Shown piece after piece: positions 15,034 to 23,279 of a stretch of DNA of 64,000 bases. The translations under genes and the position numbers were made by a program. The notes under the pieces were generated by a model. It had not been told where the DNA came from. It made no database searches and saw only the letters and a list, made by a program, of their open reading frames with translations. Numbering within the stretch: the stretch's first letter is position 1; every line of letters begins with the position of its first letter. Source of the DNA: Pseudomonadota bacterium (GTDB taxonomy: Bacteria > Desulfobacterota > Desulfarculia > Desulfarculales > Desulfarculaceae); the NCBI GenBank assembly GCA_018896025.1, contig JAHIND010000026.1, positions 62,001-126,000 on the forward strand. The letters are read 5' to 3'.

Positions 15034-18000
15034 ATGCTTGCGCGCCTGAAAGTTTCCACCCGCTTGGGCATGGGCTTCGCCGCCGTGCTCATCCTCTTGC
15101 TCTTGGTGGGGGCCCTGGCCTTTTACCAACTCCACAAGCTGGGCCAGATCAACCGCAATCTATATCTGCACCCCTTCGCGGTGAGCAACGCCGCCCAGCG
15201 CCTCAATACCAACTGCAACCGCATCCAAATGGCTCTGGACCAACTGGCCTCGGGGATTGCCCAGGTAGAGGATGTCCGCCTGTCCGTGGAAACCTTCCGC
15301 AGTCAGATGGAGAGCGACCTGAAGCTGCTGGGCGAGCGCTACCTGGGTGACAAGGCCGATGTGCGCCGGGTCCAGGAGTTGGCCGCGCAATGGACGCCCC
15401 TGCAGGACCGCATCTTCGCCCTGGACCGGGACGGCGACTATCCCATGATGGTCACCCTCACCCGCCTGGACAGCTCCAACCTGGCCCGTAATCTGCGCCG
15501 GGCCAGCCGGGTGCTGCGCAACTTCGCCATGGCAAAGGCGGGGCAGTTCACCCAGGAGTCCATGCGCGCCCAGCAGAACTATCGCTGGGCCCTGATCGGA
15601 AGCCTGGCGGCAGCCCTGGTGCTGGGCATCCTGCTCACTTTGTATTTCGCGCGTTCGGTGCTGGGCTCCCTGCGCCGGGTAGCCGCGGCCAGCGAGTCGG
15701 TGGCCAAGGGCGTGCCCCCCCAGGCCCTGGAGGATATGCCCGCCGACGCCCTGGGCCGCCTGGCCGCCAGCCTGCAAAGCATGCTCAGCGGGGTGGTGGG
15801 CGAGGGCCTGTCCATCAAGCAGAACCTGCCCGCCCACCTTTGGACCGCCGACCGGGAGTTGGTGTTGACCATGATCAACCCAGCGGCGGCCCCCTTGCTC
15901 CAGGCCCTGGCCGGGTGCCCGCTGGAGGAGATCCTGGGGCGACTCAAGGTGGGGCAGGTGCTCAGGGACCAGGAGGGCCAAAGCGCCGCCCTGGCCGCCC
16001 AGGCCCTGGAGCAGGGCAGGCAGTTCGAGGCCAAGGTCAGCTTCCGGCCCAACGGCAAGACCGTGCACCTTCAGCAGGTCGTGGCCCCGGTGGTGGACCT
16101 GGAGGGCAACATAACCGGAATCATGGGGGTGGGGCTGGACATCACCAGCCGCCTGGAGATGGAGCAGGCCCTGGCCGAGAGCGAGGAGCAGTTCCGCCGG
16201 GCCATCATGAGCGCCCCCCAGCCCATCATGCTCCACGCCGAGGACGGCCAGGTGATCCAGGTGAACCGGGCCTGGACCGGCCTGAGCGGCTATTCCTCGG
16301 AGCAGATAAAAACCATCGATGATTGGGTGAACCTGGCCTATCCGGGCAAGGCGGCCCAGGTCAAGAAGGGCATCCAGAGGCTCTACGGCCTGGGAGAGTC
16401 CACCACCGAGGGCGAGTTCACGGTGCGCACCGCCGGCGGCGGGCGGCGCATATGGCAATTCTCCACCGCGCCCCTGGGGCGTCTGCCCGACGGCCGCCAT
16501 CTGGTCTTGTCCATGGCCGTGGACCTCACCGAGCGCAAGCGGGCCGAGGAGCAGACCCAGGCCAGTGAGGAGCGGTTCCGTTCCCTGGTAAACAACGTGC
16601 CCGGCGTGGTCTACCGCTGCCTGGTGGACCAGCACTGGACCATGATCTACCTCAGCGACGAGGTGGAGGACATCACCGGCTACCCCGCCGACGACTTCAT
16701 CGGCAACCGAGTGCGCGCCTATGCTTCCATAATCCATCCCGACGACCGGGAGATGGTGGAGCGCGAGGTGGCCCTGGCTCTAGACGAGGACCGGCCCTTC
16801 AGCCTGGAGTACCGCCTGCTGCGCGCCGACGGCAAGGTGGCCTGGGTCTTCGAAAGGGGTTCGCGGGCCCAGAACGGTGGGCAGGAAGGGCGTTGGCTGG
16901 ACGGGGTGATCCTGGACATAACCTCGGCCAAGCGGGACCAACAGGCCAGGGAGCAAAGCGAGGCCCTGTACACCACTTTGTTCCAGGGCATCCCCGACGC
17001 CATCTTCCTGTTGGAGACCCGCCCGGGGCGAGATGGGGAGATAATCCAGGCCAACCAAGCGGCGGCGGACATGCACGGCTACCAACTGGACGAAATAGTG
17101 GGCATGAACGTCCGCCAACTGAACACGGAACACTACGCCGCACAGGCGCCGGACAGGCTGCAAGACATGATGGCCAGCGGCTGGGCCATCTTTGAGCTGG
17201 AACACCGCCGCAAGGACGGCACGGTCTTTCCCCTGGAGGTCAGGGGCGGGGCGGTAACCCTGGATGGGGAGAGATTCGGCATCGCCATCGAGCGCGACAT
17301 CAGCGAGCGCCTGGAGTCGGAAAACGCCCTCAGGGCCAGCGAGGATCGCTTTCGGGAGTTGTTCAACAACATGAGCAGCGGAGTGGCGGTCTACGCCCCC
17401 AGCCCGGACGGACAAAAGTTTTTCTTCAAGGAAATAAATCCCGCCGGGCTGGGAATCGTGGGCCTGGAGCGCGAGGATATCATCGGACGGGATGTGGTAG
17501 AGGTGTTTCCCGGCGTGGCCGGCCTGGGCCTGCTGGAGGTGTTTCGGCGGGTGATGCAAACCGGGGAGGCGGAGCACCTGCCGCTGAGCGCCTACGAGGA
17601 CAATAACCTCAGCCTGTGGGTGGAAAACTACGTCTGCCGCCTGCCCTCTGGCGAGGTGGTGGCCATCTTCGAGGACGTCACCAAGCGCAAGCAGGCCGAG
17701 GCCGAGCGGGTCAAGCTGGAGTCTCAGCTCCGGCAGAGCCAAAAGCTGGAGGCCATCGGAACCCTGGCCGGGGGCATCGCCCACGACTTCAACAACATCC
17801 TCATGGCCATCATGGGCTACGCCGACCTGGCCAGGGAGGATCTGCCCGAAGGCAGCCCGTCGGCCGAGAGCCTGGAGCAGGTGATCGCGGCCAGCGAGCG
17901 GGCCAAAAGCCTGGTGCGCCAGATCCTTTCCTTCAGCCGCCGCGAGGAGCCGGACAAGGCCCCTCTGGAGGTGGCCGACCTGGTGAGTGAGGTGTTCACC

Positions 18001-18894
18001 ATGCTCAGGGCTTCCATCCCCACCACGGTGGAGATGCGCCTGGATGAGCCCCTGGCCCACGACCAGGTGCTGGCCGACCCGGTGCAGATTCAGCAGGTGA
18101 TCATGAACTTGTGCACCAACGCGGCCCAGGCCATGGAGCAAAAGGGCGGGGTGCTCCGGGTGGAGCTTACGCGGGTGGACCTGGATTCGGAAACCGCCGC
18201 CGCCTACGCTCTGCTGGAGGCGGGGTCCTACTTGTGCCTCTCGGTGAGCGACACTGGGATTGGTATCAGCCGCGAGGTGATGAGCCGTATTTTCGAGCCG
18301 TTTTTCACCACCAAGCAGGCCTCCCAGGGCACCGGCATGGGCCTGGCCGTGGCCCACGGCATCGCGGTGAACCACGGCGGCATGATCACCGTGTACAGCG
18401 AGCACGGCAAGGGCAGCAAGTTTAATTTCTACCTGCCGGTGTACGGCGGAGCCGACCAATGGGTCCAGGAGCCTTCACTGGCCCCCGGCGAGTTCAGGGG
18501 CGACGGCGAACGGGTGTTTTTCGTGGACGACGAGCCGGCCCTGGCCGATTTGGGCAAGCGTATGCTGGGCGGCCTGGGCTACCGGGTGAACTCCTTCGAC
18601 AACCCCAAGGATGCCCTGGAGGCCTTCTTGGCCGATCCCCAGGCCTGCGACCTTTTGATCACCGACTACACCATGCCCAAGATGACCGGGGTGGAGCTGG
18701 GCGCGGCGTTTTTAAAAATGCGCCCGGAGCTTCCGGTGATCGTGTGCACCGGCTTCAACAATCAGCTCCGCGAGGACCGGGCCAGGGGGCAGGGAATCAA
18801 GATGGTCCTATACAAGCCCCTGGCCAGGATGGACCTGGCCCAGGCGGTGCGCCGCGCCCTGCGGGACGTCGGCCACGAATCCCTGCCCGAATAG
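15034..18894 (+). CDS. Membrane hybrid sensor histidine kinase with multiple PAS domains
   Basis: A 1286-residue kinase. In order: transmembrane helix 1 (about 12-34), a periplasmic helical sensor of about 150 residues, helix 2 (about 184-208), a HAMP linker, five PAS domains (about 270-890), a HisKA domain with the phospho-acceptor His in GGIAHDFNNIL (about 916), a HATPase domain with NLCTNAAQAM and DTGIGIS, and a C-terminal receiver with its Asp in LLITDYTMPKMTG (about 1210). Autophosphorylation would be followed by transfer to the receiver. ATG 15034 is chosen because the signal-anchor starts directly after it; 14989 is in frame. No partner regulator is adjacent on this strand. Confidence 0.94.
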   Translation: MLARLKVSTRLGMGFAAVLILLLLVGALAFYQLHKLGQINRNLYLHPFAVSNAAQRLNTNCNRIQMALDQLASGIAQVEDVRLSVETFRSQMESDLKLLGERYLGDKADVRRVQELAAQWTPLQDRIFALDRDGDYPMMVTLTRLDSSNLARNLRRASRVLRNFAMAKAGQFTQESMRAQQNYRWALIGSLAAALVLGILLTLYFARSVLGSLRRVAAASESVAKGVPPQALEDMPADALGRLAASLQSMLSGVVGEGLSIKQNLPAHLWTADRELVLTMINPAAAPLLQALAGCPLEEILGRLKVGQVLRDQEGQSAALAAQALEQGRQFEAKVSFRPNGKTVHLQQVVAPVVDLEGNITGIMGVGLDITSRLEMEQALAESEEQFRRAIMSAPQPIMLHAEDGQVIQVNRAWTGLSGYSSEQIKTIDDWVNLAYPGKAAQVKKGIQRLYGLGESTTEGEFTVRTAGGGRRIWQFSTAPLGRLPDGRHLVLSMAVDLTERKRAEEQTQASEERFRSLVNNVPGVVYRCLVDQHWTMIYLSDEVEDITGYPADDFIGNRVRAYASIIHPDDREMVEREVALALDEDRPFSLEYRLLRADGKVAWVFERGSRAQNGGQEGRWLDGVILDITSAKRDQQAREQSEALYTTLFQGIPDAIFLLETRPGRDGEIIQANQAAADMHGYQLDEIVGMNVRQLNTEHYAAQAPDRLQDMMASGWAIFELEHRRKDGTVFPLEVRGGAVTLDGERFGIAIERDISERLESENALRASEDRFRELFNNMSSGVAVYAPSPDGQKFFFKEINPAGLGIVGLEREDIIGRDVVEVFPGVAGLGLLEVFRRVMQTGEAEHLPLSAYEDNNLSLWVENYVCRLPSGEVVAIFEDVTKRKQAEAERVKLESQLRQSQKLEAIGTLAGGIAHDFNNILMAIMGYADLAREDLPEGSPSAESLEQVIAASERAKSLVRQILSFSRREEPDKAPLEVADLVSEVFTMLRASIPTTVEMRLDEPLAHDQVLADPVQIQQVIMNLCTNAAQAMEQKGGVLRVELTRVDLDSETAAAYALLEAGSYLCLSVSDTGIGISREVMSRIFEPFFTTKQASQGTGMGLAVAHGIAVNHGGMITVYSEHGKGSKFNFYLPVYGGADQWVQEPSLAPGEFRGDGERVFFVDDEPALADLGKRMLGGLGYRVNSFDNPKDALEAFLADPQACDLLITDYTMPKMTGVELGAAFLKMRPELPVIVCTGFNNQLREDRARGQGIKMVLYKPLARMDLAQAVRRALRDVGHESLPE

Positions 18895-19000
18895 CCGAAC
18901 CGCCCCTTCGCCCCGCATGGCCCGGCCCTCCGGCGGGCGGCTTGGTGCGCGGGCGCGGGCCTGATATGCTCTAACGGCGCACGAGAGCGAGGAGCGAGGC

Positions 19001-19390
19001 ATGATCAGCATCAACGTAAAGACCAGCGCCCATTCCCAGGGAGTGGACATCACCCGCCAGGTGGCCCAGGTGGTCGAGGGCAGCGGGGTGGCCGAGGGCT
19101 GGTGCGAAGTCTTCGTGCCCCACACCACCGCCGCGGTGGCGGTGAACGAGGCGGCCGACCCGGACGTGATCCACGACATCATAAACACCCTGGACAAGCT
19201 GGTGCCCTGGCAAGACGGCTACCGCCACGCCGAGGGCAACTCGGCGGCCCACGTCAAGAGCGTGCTGCTGGGCTCCACGGTGCGCCTGCCGGTGAGCGGC
19301 GGGCGCCTGGCCCTGGGCACCTGGCAGGGCATCTTCTTCATGGAGTTCGACGGCCCGCGTAGCCGCAAGGCCTGGGTGGACATCCGATGA
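19001..19390 (+). CDS. yjbQ: YjbQ/UPF0047 family protein (secondary thiamine-phosphate synthase type)
   Basis: A 129-residue beta-barrel protein of the YjbQ family, which has weak thiamine-phosphate synthase activity and an unclear physiological role. The conserved histidines are present in VPHTTAAVAVNE and NSAAHVKSVLLG, followed by GRLALGTWQGIFFMEFDGPR. Its stop overlaps the start of the next gene by four bases. A second family member at 53374 lacks the first of these histidines. Confidence 0.93.
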   Translation: MISINVKTSAHSQGVDITRQVAQVVEGSGVAEGWCEVFVPHTTAAVAVNEAADPDVIHDIINTLDKLVPWQDGYRHAEGNSAAHVKSVLLGSTVRLPVSGGRLALGTWQGIFFMEFDGPRSRKAWVDIR

Positions 19391-19662
19391 GCCAGGCCCC
19401 CCCGCCGCCCCCGGACCAGGAGCAGGAGCCGGAGTGGATCGACCCGGAGCTGGAGGCCAAAAAGGCCCGCGAGGCTTGGCTGCAAGCCCACTGGAAGATC
19501 GTGACCCCCCTGCTCATCCTGGCGCTGCTGGCGGTGTTTGTCCTGCCTCTGCTGTTTCTCTCCTTCCTGGAGGCTCTGGTCATCCAGATCGCCGGGGCGG
19601 GAGTGCTCTACATGCTGGGGCGCAAATTCACAACCGCCTTTGACAAGCGGCGCATCTTCTAG
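19387..19662 (+). CDS. Hypothetical small membrane protein
   Basis: A 91-residue protein with an acidic, proline-rich N-terminus (QAPPPPPDQEQEPEWIDPEL) and two hydrophobic segments (IVTPLLILALLAVFVLPLLF and ALVIQIAGAGVLYML). The function is unknown. It overlaps the yjbQ gene by ATGA and is therefore probably co-translated with it. Confidence 0.75.
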   Translation: MSQAPPPPPDQEQEPEWIDPELEAKKAREAWLQAHWKIVTPLLILALLAVFVLPLLFLSFLEALVIQIAGAGVLYMLGRKFTTAFDKRRIF

Positions 19663-19765
19663 CACCGCCCGTGGATCAGCCCTTGGCTTGGGCAAGCATC
19701 GCGGAGCGCCAGGCTTTATAATAGGGGGCCAGGATCAACCACCAGCCACCCCGGAAGGAGACCCC

Positions 19766-20215
19766 ATGCCGTCCATGGCCGCCCGCAGCTTTATGATCGC
19801 CCTGTTGAGCGTGTTCACCCTGGCCGCCGTGGCCCTGGCCGGAGGCAAGGACGACATAATGGCTGGCAACCTGGCCGCCCAGGCCGGGCAGTTCAAAAAG
19901 GCCGAGGCCCTCTACAGCAAGGCCATCGCCTCCAAGCAGCTTACCCCCGCCAATCTGGCCGTGGCCTACAACAACCGGGGCTCCGCCCGCGACGACCTGG
20001 GCCGCACCAAGGCCGCCCTGGCCGACTACAACCAGGCCATCCTCACAGACCCCAGCTATGCCGAGGCCTACTACAACCGCAGCTATGCCTTTGAAAAAAT
20101 GAAGCTGTGGCCTCGGGCCCTGGCCGACGCCATCCGGGCCGCCGAGCTGCAACCCAACGACGAGACTTATCTGCAACGCGAGCATTATCTGCGCAGCAAA
20201 GCTAAAGGCAAGTAG
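19766..20215 (+). CDS. Exported TPR-repeat protein
   Basis: A 149-residue protein with a signal peptide (FMIALLSVFTLAAVALAGG) and three tetratricopeptide repeats in the mature part (AGQFKKAEALYSKAI, AYNNRGSARDDLGRTKAALADYN quoted in part as RGSARDDLGRTKAAL, and AYYNRSYAFEKMKLWPRAL). It should act as a protein-protein scaffold in the periplasm. GGAAGGAG seven bases before ATG 19766 fixes the start. Its partner is unknown. Confidence 0.85.
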   Translation: MPSMAARSFMIALLSVFTLAAVALAGGKDDIMAGNLAAQAGQFKKAEALYSKAIASKQLTPANLAVAYNNRGSARDDLGRTKAALADYNQAILTDPSYAEAYYNRSYAFEKMKLWPRALADAIRAAELQPNDETYLQREHYLRSKAKGK

Positions 20216-20231
20216 GCGGCTTTGCTGCGCG

Positions 20232-20354
20232 GCGGCTTCGCCAGGCGGCGCTATGCTGCGTTGCGATCGGCGCTCGCCTCCTCGGCGTATTGGCATATAC
20301 GCCTGCGGGTCTCGCTTGCCCGACGCCTTGCCTAGCACCACCTGGCTATGCCGC
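20232..20354 (+). repeat. Structured approximately 120-bp intergenic repeat, copy H1
   Basis: The outer arms GCGGCTTCGCCAGGCGGCGC and the 3' complement ending CTATGCCGC pair at most positions. Inside are the conserved CTGCGTTGC, an inner hairpin GCGTAT-TGGCAT-ATACGC and GACGCCTTG. It has the same architecture as H2-H7 (27640, 50854, 50982, 51102, 55244, 61502). It follows the TPR gene directly and is followed in turn by a REP-like unit and a 27-bp inverted repeat. These fill the 20216-20668 gap. Confidence 0.8.
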
Positions 20355-20375
20355 GGGGATGAAGATCGTTCCCTT

Positions 20376-20419
20376 TGTCGTTGCGAGAAGCGGCGCACGC
20401 CGCGACGAAGCAATCTCGG
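20376..20419 (+). repeat. REP-like imperfect palindrome, copy 2
   Basis: TGTCGTTGCGAGAAGCGGCG followed by CACGCCGCGACGAAGCAATC; same family as 2008-2044 and 61632-61667. It lies 21 bases after H1, and H7 has a REP unit at a similar distance. Confidence 0.7.
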
Positions 20420-20456
20420 TTCGCCAGAAGGTGCTCTCGCTCCAGACCGGTAAAGA

Positions 20457-20527
20457 GGGCGGGGATAAACCCCGCCCCTACACAAAGAGTCTTTTTCCGG
20501 GTGTAGGGGCGGGGTTTATCCCCGCCC
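20457..20527. repeat. Perfect 27-bp inverted repeat
   Basis: Arms at 20457-20483 and 20501-20527 are exact complements (core GGGGATAAACCCCGCCCCTA), with a 17-base loop. It would form a very stable hairpin in either strand and resembles a REP class common in GC-rich intergenic regions. Confidence 0.85.
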
Positions 20528-20615
20528 GAGGGAGTACGTAGCCGTCAACCACGCCTTGCGCGAACCATCCCGGCCCGCGCAATCTCCCCCTGTGACTGCG
20601 CCCCCCGCAAAACAA

Positions 20616-20647
20616 AGGCCTTGCCCCTGTCGCCAAGGGCAAGGCCT
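20616..20647 (-). terminator. Intrinsic terminator after the gamma-glutamyltransferase gene
   Basis: On the minus strand an 11-base perfect stem (AGGCCTTGCCC against GGGCAAGGCCT) is followed by TTGTTTT. Confidence 0.85.
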
Positions 20648-20668
20648 CGCTTGTTTTCTAATAGCAGG

Positions 20669-22288
20669 CTAATAGCCGATGGCGCAGCCGTCCTTGCGGC
20701 GGTCGCTGGCCCCCAGCCACATCCCCTGCTCCTGGTCCCGCCACACCACCTGGCCCCCGCCCACCTCGTTGACCGGGTAGGGCCCCTGGTCCACCGAGTG
20801 GCCCCAGGCGGCCATGGTGTCGGCGCTGTCCTGGCTTATGCCGTCCTCCAGGTACATGGACATGCCGCCCATGTAGCGCAGGCGCGGCGCGTCCATGGCC
20901 GCTTGCAGGTCCAGGCCGAAGTCCAAGAGGTTCACCAGGAACTGGGCGTGGCCCTGAGGCTGCATGTCTCCGCCCATCACCCCGAAGGCCGCTTCCATTA
21001 GGCCGTCTTTCATGAGCATGCCCGGAATGATGGTGTGCATGGGCCGTTTGCCCCCCTCCAGCCGGTTGGCGTGGGTGGGGTCCAGGGAGAAGGAGCGGCC
21101 CCGGCAGTGCAGGAGCACCCCGGTTCCCGGCACCACCAAGCCAGAGCCGAAGGCGGTGAAGATGCTGCTGATGAAGCTGGCCGCGTTGCCCTGGGCGTCG
21201 CCCACGGCCAGGTAGACCGTGTCGCCGTTCAGGGGCGGGGCGGCTCCGGGGGACAGGGCCTGGCCGGGGTGGATCATCTGGCGGCAGGCCGCGCCGTAGT
21301 CCTTGGACAGCAGACGCTCCACCGGCACCGGGGCGAATATCTGGTCGGTGATGTAGCGGTCGCGGTCGCCAAAGGCGATCTTGATGGCCTCGGCCAGCAG
21401 ATGCAGATACTCGGCCCCGCCCGGCTCCAGGCCCGCCAGGTCGTAACCCGACAGGATGCCCAGCACCTCCAGGGCGGTGATGCCCTGGCCGTTGGGGGGC
21501 AGCTCCAACACGGTGTGGCCCCGGTAGTCCAGGGCCACCGGCTCCACCCACTGGTTGACGTGGGCGGCCAGGTCGTCAGGGGTCATCAGCCCGCCGCCCG
21601 CTTGCACGCAGGCGGCCACGGCCTCGGCCAGCTCGCCCTGGTAGAAAAGCTCCGGCCCCTGCTCGGCGATGCGCCGGTAGGTGCGGCCCAGGTCCGGGTT
21701 GGTGAACACCTGCCCGGCCTTGGGGGCCTTGCCGTGGATGAGATAAGTGGCCGCCGCCGCCGCGTCGCGGCTCAAGAGCTTCTCGGCCTGGGCCCACTCC
21801 CCGGCGATCACCGGGCTGACCGGGAAGCCTTTTTCGGCGTAAGTGATGGCCGGTTGCAGGACAGTGTCCAGGCCCATGGTGCCGTAGCGCTCCAGGGCCT
21901 CGGCCCAGCCCGCCAGGGCTCCGGGTACGGTTACGCTGAAGGCTCCAGTGGTGGGCACCGTCTCGTGTCCCTGGGCCCGGTAGGCCTCCACGCTCGCCGC
22001 CGCCGGGGCTCGGCCGCTGGCGTTGAGCCCGGCCACCTTGCGCCCGCCCTCCAGGGCCAGCAGGGCGAAGGCGTCGCCGCCCATGGCCACGGAGTGGGGC
22101 TCCACCACGGTGAGCACCGCCACCATGGCCACCGCCGCGTCCACCGCGTTGCCCCCGTCCTCCAAGACCCGCACCCCGGCCCGGGTGGCCAAGGGGTGGC
22201 TGGAGGCGGCCATGCCCTGGGGGGCCATGACCACCGAACGCTGGGCCGGGGTTTCCCAACAGCGCTTACCCGGATAGGTGAACCGCAT
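20669..22288 (-). CDS. ggt: Gamma-glutamyltransferase family protein
   Basis: A 539-residue Ntn-hydrolase of the gamma-glutamyltranspeptidase family, made as a precursor that self-cleaves before a catalytic Thr, here most likely in NGDTVYLAVGDAQGNAAS. The large-subunit start GGNAVDAAVAM and the small-subunit GKRPMHTIIPGM and GVMGGDMQPQGH segments are typical. No clear signal peptide is seen, so it may be one of the cytoplasmic, non-glutathione members acting on other gamma-glutamyl or acyl amides. ATG 22288 lies five bases after the upstream lyase stop. The frame stays open far upstream, but that part is noncoding shadow. Confidence 0.9.
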   Translation of the reverse strand: MRFTYPGKRCWETPAQRSVVMAPQGMAASSHPLATRAGVRVLEDGGNAVDAAVAMVAVLTVVEPHSVAMGGDAFALLALEGGRKVAGLNASGRAPAAASVEAYRAQGHETVPTTGAFSVTVPGALAGWAEALERYGTMGLDTVLQPAITYAEKGFPVSPVIAGEWAQAEKLLSRDAAAAATYLIHGKAPKAGQVFTNPDLGRTYRRIAEQGPELFYQGELAEAVAACVQAGGGLMTPDDLAAHVNQWVEPVALDYRGHTVLELPPNGQGITALEVLGILSGYDLAGLEPGGAEYLHLLAEAIKIAFGDRDRYITDQIFAPVPVERLLSKDYGAACRQMIHPGQALSPGAAPPLNGDTVYLAVGDAQGNAASFISSIFTAFGSGLVVPGTGVLLHCRGRSFSLDPTHANRLEGGKRPMHTIIPGMLMKDGLMEAAFGVMGGDMQPQGHAQFLVNLLDFGLDLQAAMDAPRLRYMGGMSMYLEDGISQDSADTMAAWGHSVDQGPYPVNEVGGGQVVWRDQEQGMWLGASDRRKDGCAIGY

Positions 22289-22293
22289 GATGG

Positions 22294-23190
22294 CTAGGCC
22301 TGGCTGGTGGCTATTTTCAGTTCGGCGGCCAGTACCTCCAGGGCGGCCTGGTCCGGCATCAGCAGCGGCAGGCGCACCGGCCCGCCGTGGTAGCCCACCA
22401 TGTCCATGGTGGCCTTGAGCCCGCCCACCCCGTAGACGCTGGTGACCAGGGCGGCCATGCGGCTCATGGACCATTGCAGGGCCTTGCCCTTGGCCAGGTC
22501 GCCGGAGCGCACCGCCTCCATGAGGTCCACGCACAACTGGGGCAACACGTTGGCCACGGCCAGGATGGCCCCGTCGGCCCCCAGCTGGGTGGCCGAATGG
22601 AGCACCTCGGCGTTGCCCACGAACACCGCGAAGTCCTGTTCCTTGGTCAGGCGCAAGATCTCGCTGAGCTGGGCGATGTTGCCCGAGGAGTCCTTGATGC
22701 CCGCGATGTTGGGATGGGGGGCCAGGCGGGCCACCAGGTCGGGGGTCATGTTCACCGCCGTGGCCTGGGGCACGTTGTAAAGCAGGATGGGCAGGGGGGA
22801 GGCCTCGGCCACCCGGAGGTAGTGGGCCTCCAGGTTGGCGGGCTTCATCTGGCCCTTGAAGTAGCAGGGGGTCACGATGAGGGCGCAGTCGGCTCCCACC
22901 GAGGCGGCGCGCTTGATGGCCCCCACGGTCTCGCGGCTGGACTCGCGCCCCGCCCCGGCCATGACGAACTTGTTTTCCGCCGCCGCTTCCACCGTGGCCG
23001 CGATCACCGCCTGCTGCTCGTCCTCGGACAGGTACACCGACTCGCCGTTGCTGCCCACGGCCAGGTAGCCCGCCAGGCCGGTGGCGTTCCATTTGGCGAT
23101 GTTGGCCTTGAGGGCGGCCAGGTCCAGCTCCTCGTCGGCGGTGAAGGGAGTGGCCATGGGGGGGAGGACCCCCTGTAATTTATGCTTCAC
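22294..23190 (-). CDS. DHDPS/N-acetylneuraminate lyase family protein
   Basis: A 298-residue class I aldolase-fold enzyme. The Schiff-base lysine is in IAGIKDSSGN, the catalytic Tyr in LLYNVPQATAVNM, and GSNGES is the substrate carboxylate-binding motif. GTG 23190 is chosen because GGGAGG precedes it by seven bases. The family covers dihydrodipicolinate synthase, 4-hydroxy-2-oxoglutarate aldolase and sugar-acid lyases. The neighbouring glyoxylate-type aminotransferase makes a hydroxy-oxo-acid aldolase plausible, and I would not call it dapA on this evidence. Confidence 0.9.
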   Translation of the reverse strand: MKHKLQGVLPPMATPFTADEELDLAALKANIAKWNATGLAGYLAVGSNGESVYLSEDEQQAVIAATVEAAAENKFVMAGAGRESSRETVGAIKRAASVGADCALIVTPCYFKGQMKPANLEAHYLRVAEASPLPILLYNVPQATAVNMTPDLVARLAPHPNIAGIKDSSGNIAQLSEILRLTKEQDFAVFVGNAEVLHSATQLGADGAILAVANVLPQLCVDLMEAVRSGDLAKGKALQWSMSRMAALVTSVYGVGGLKATMDMVGYHGGPVRLPLLMPDQAALEVLAAELKIATSQA

Positions 23191-23221
23191 GTTCAACCTC
23201 CCGTGGGCAGGTTTGCAAATG

Positions 23222-23250
23222 CCGGACGCCCGGCCGGGCCGGGCGTCCGG
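23222..23250 (-). terminator. Perfect 12-bp hairpin between aminotransferase and lyase genes
   Basis: CCGGACGCCCGG and CCGGGCGTCCGG pair perfectly around a five-base loop. There is no T-run, so it may attenuate, protect mRNA or terminate inefficiently. Confidence 0.5.
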
Positions 23251-23279
23251 GTTGAGTCGGAGTCGATGCCGTGGTCGGC

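Noticed and set aside
20669..23092. An 807-codon open frame extending the gamma-glutamyltransferase upstream
   Set aside because: The conserved protein starts at 22288. The upstream 270 codons lie antiparallel in frame to the lyase gene and have low-complexity Gly/Arg composition typical of GC-rich shadow frames.
22294..23190. Assignment as dapA (lysine biosynthesis)
   Set aside because: The active-site motifs define the superfamily only, and the neighbours are catabolic rather than lysine genes.
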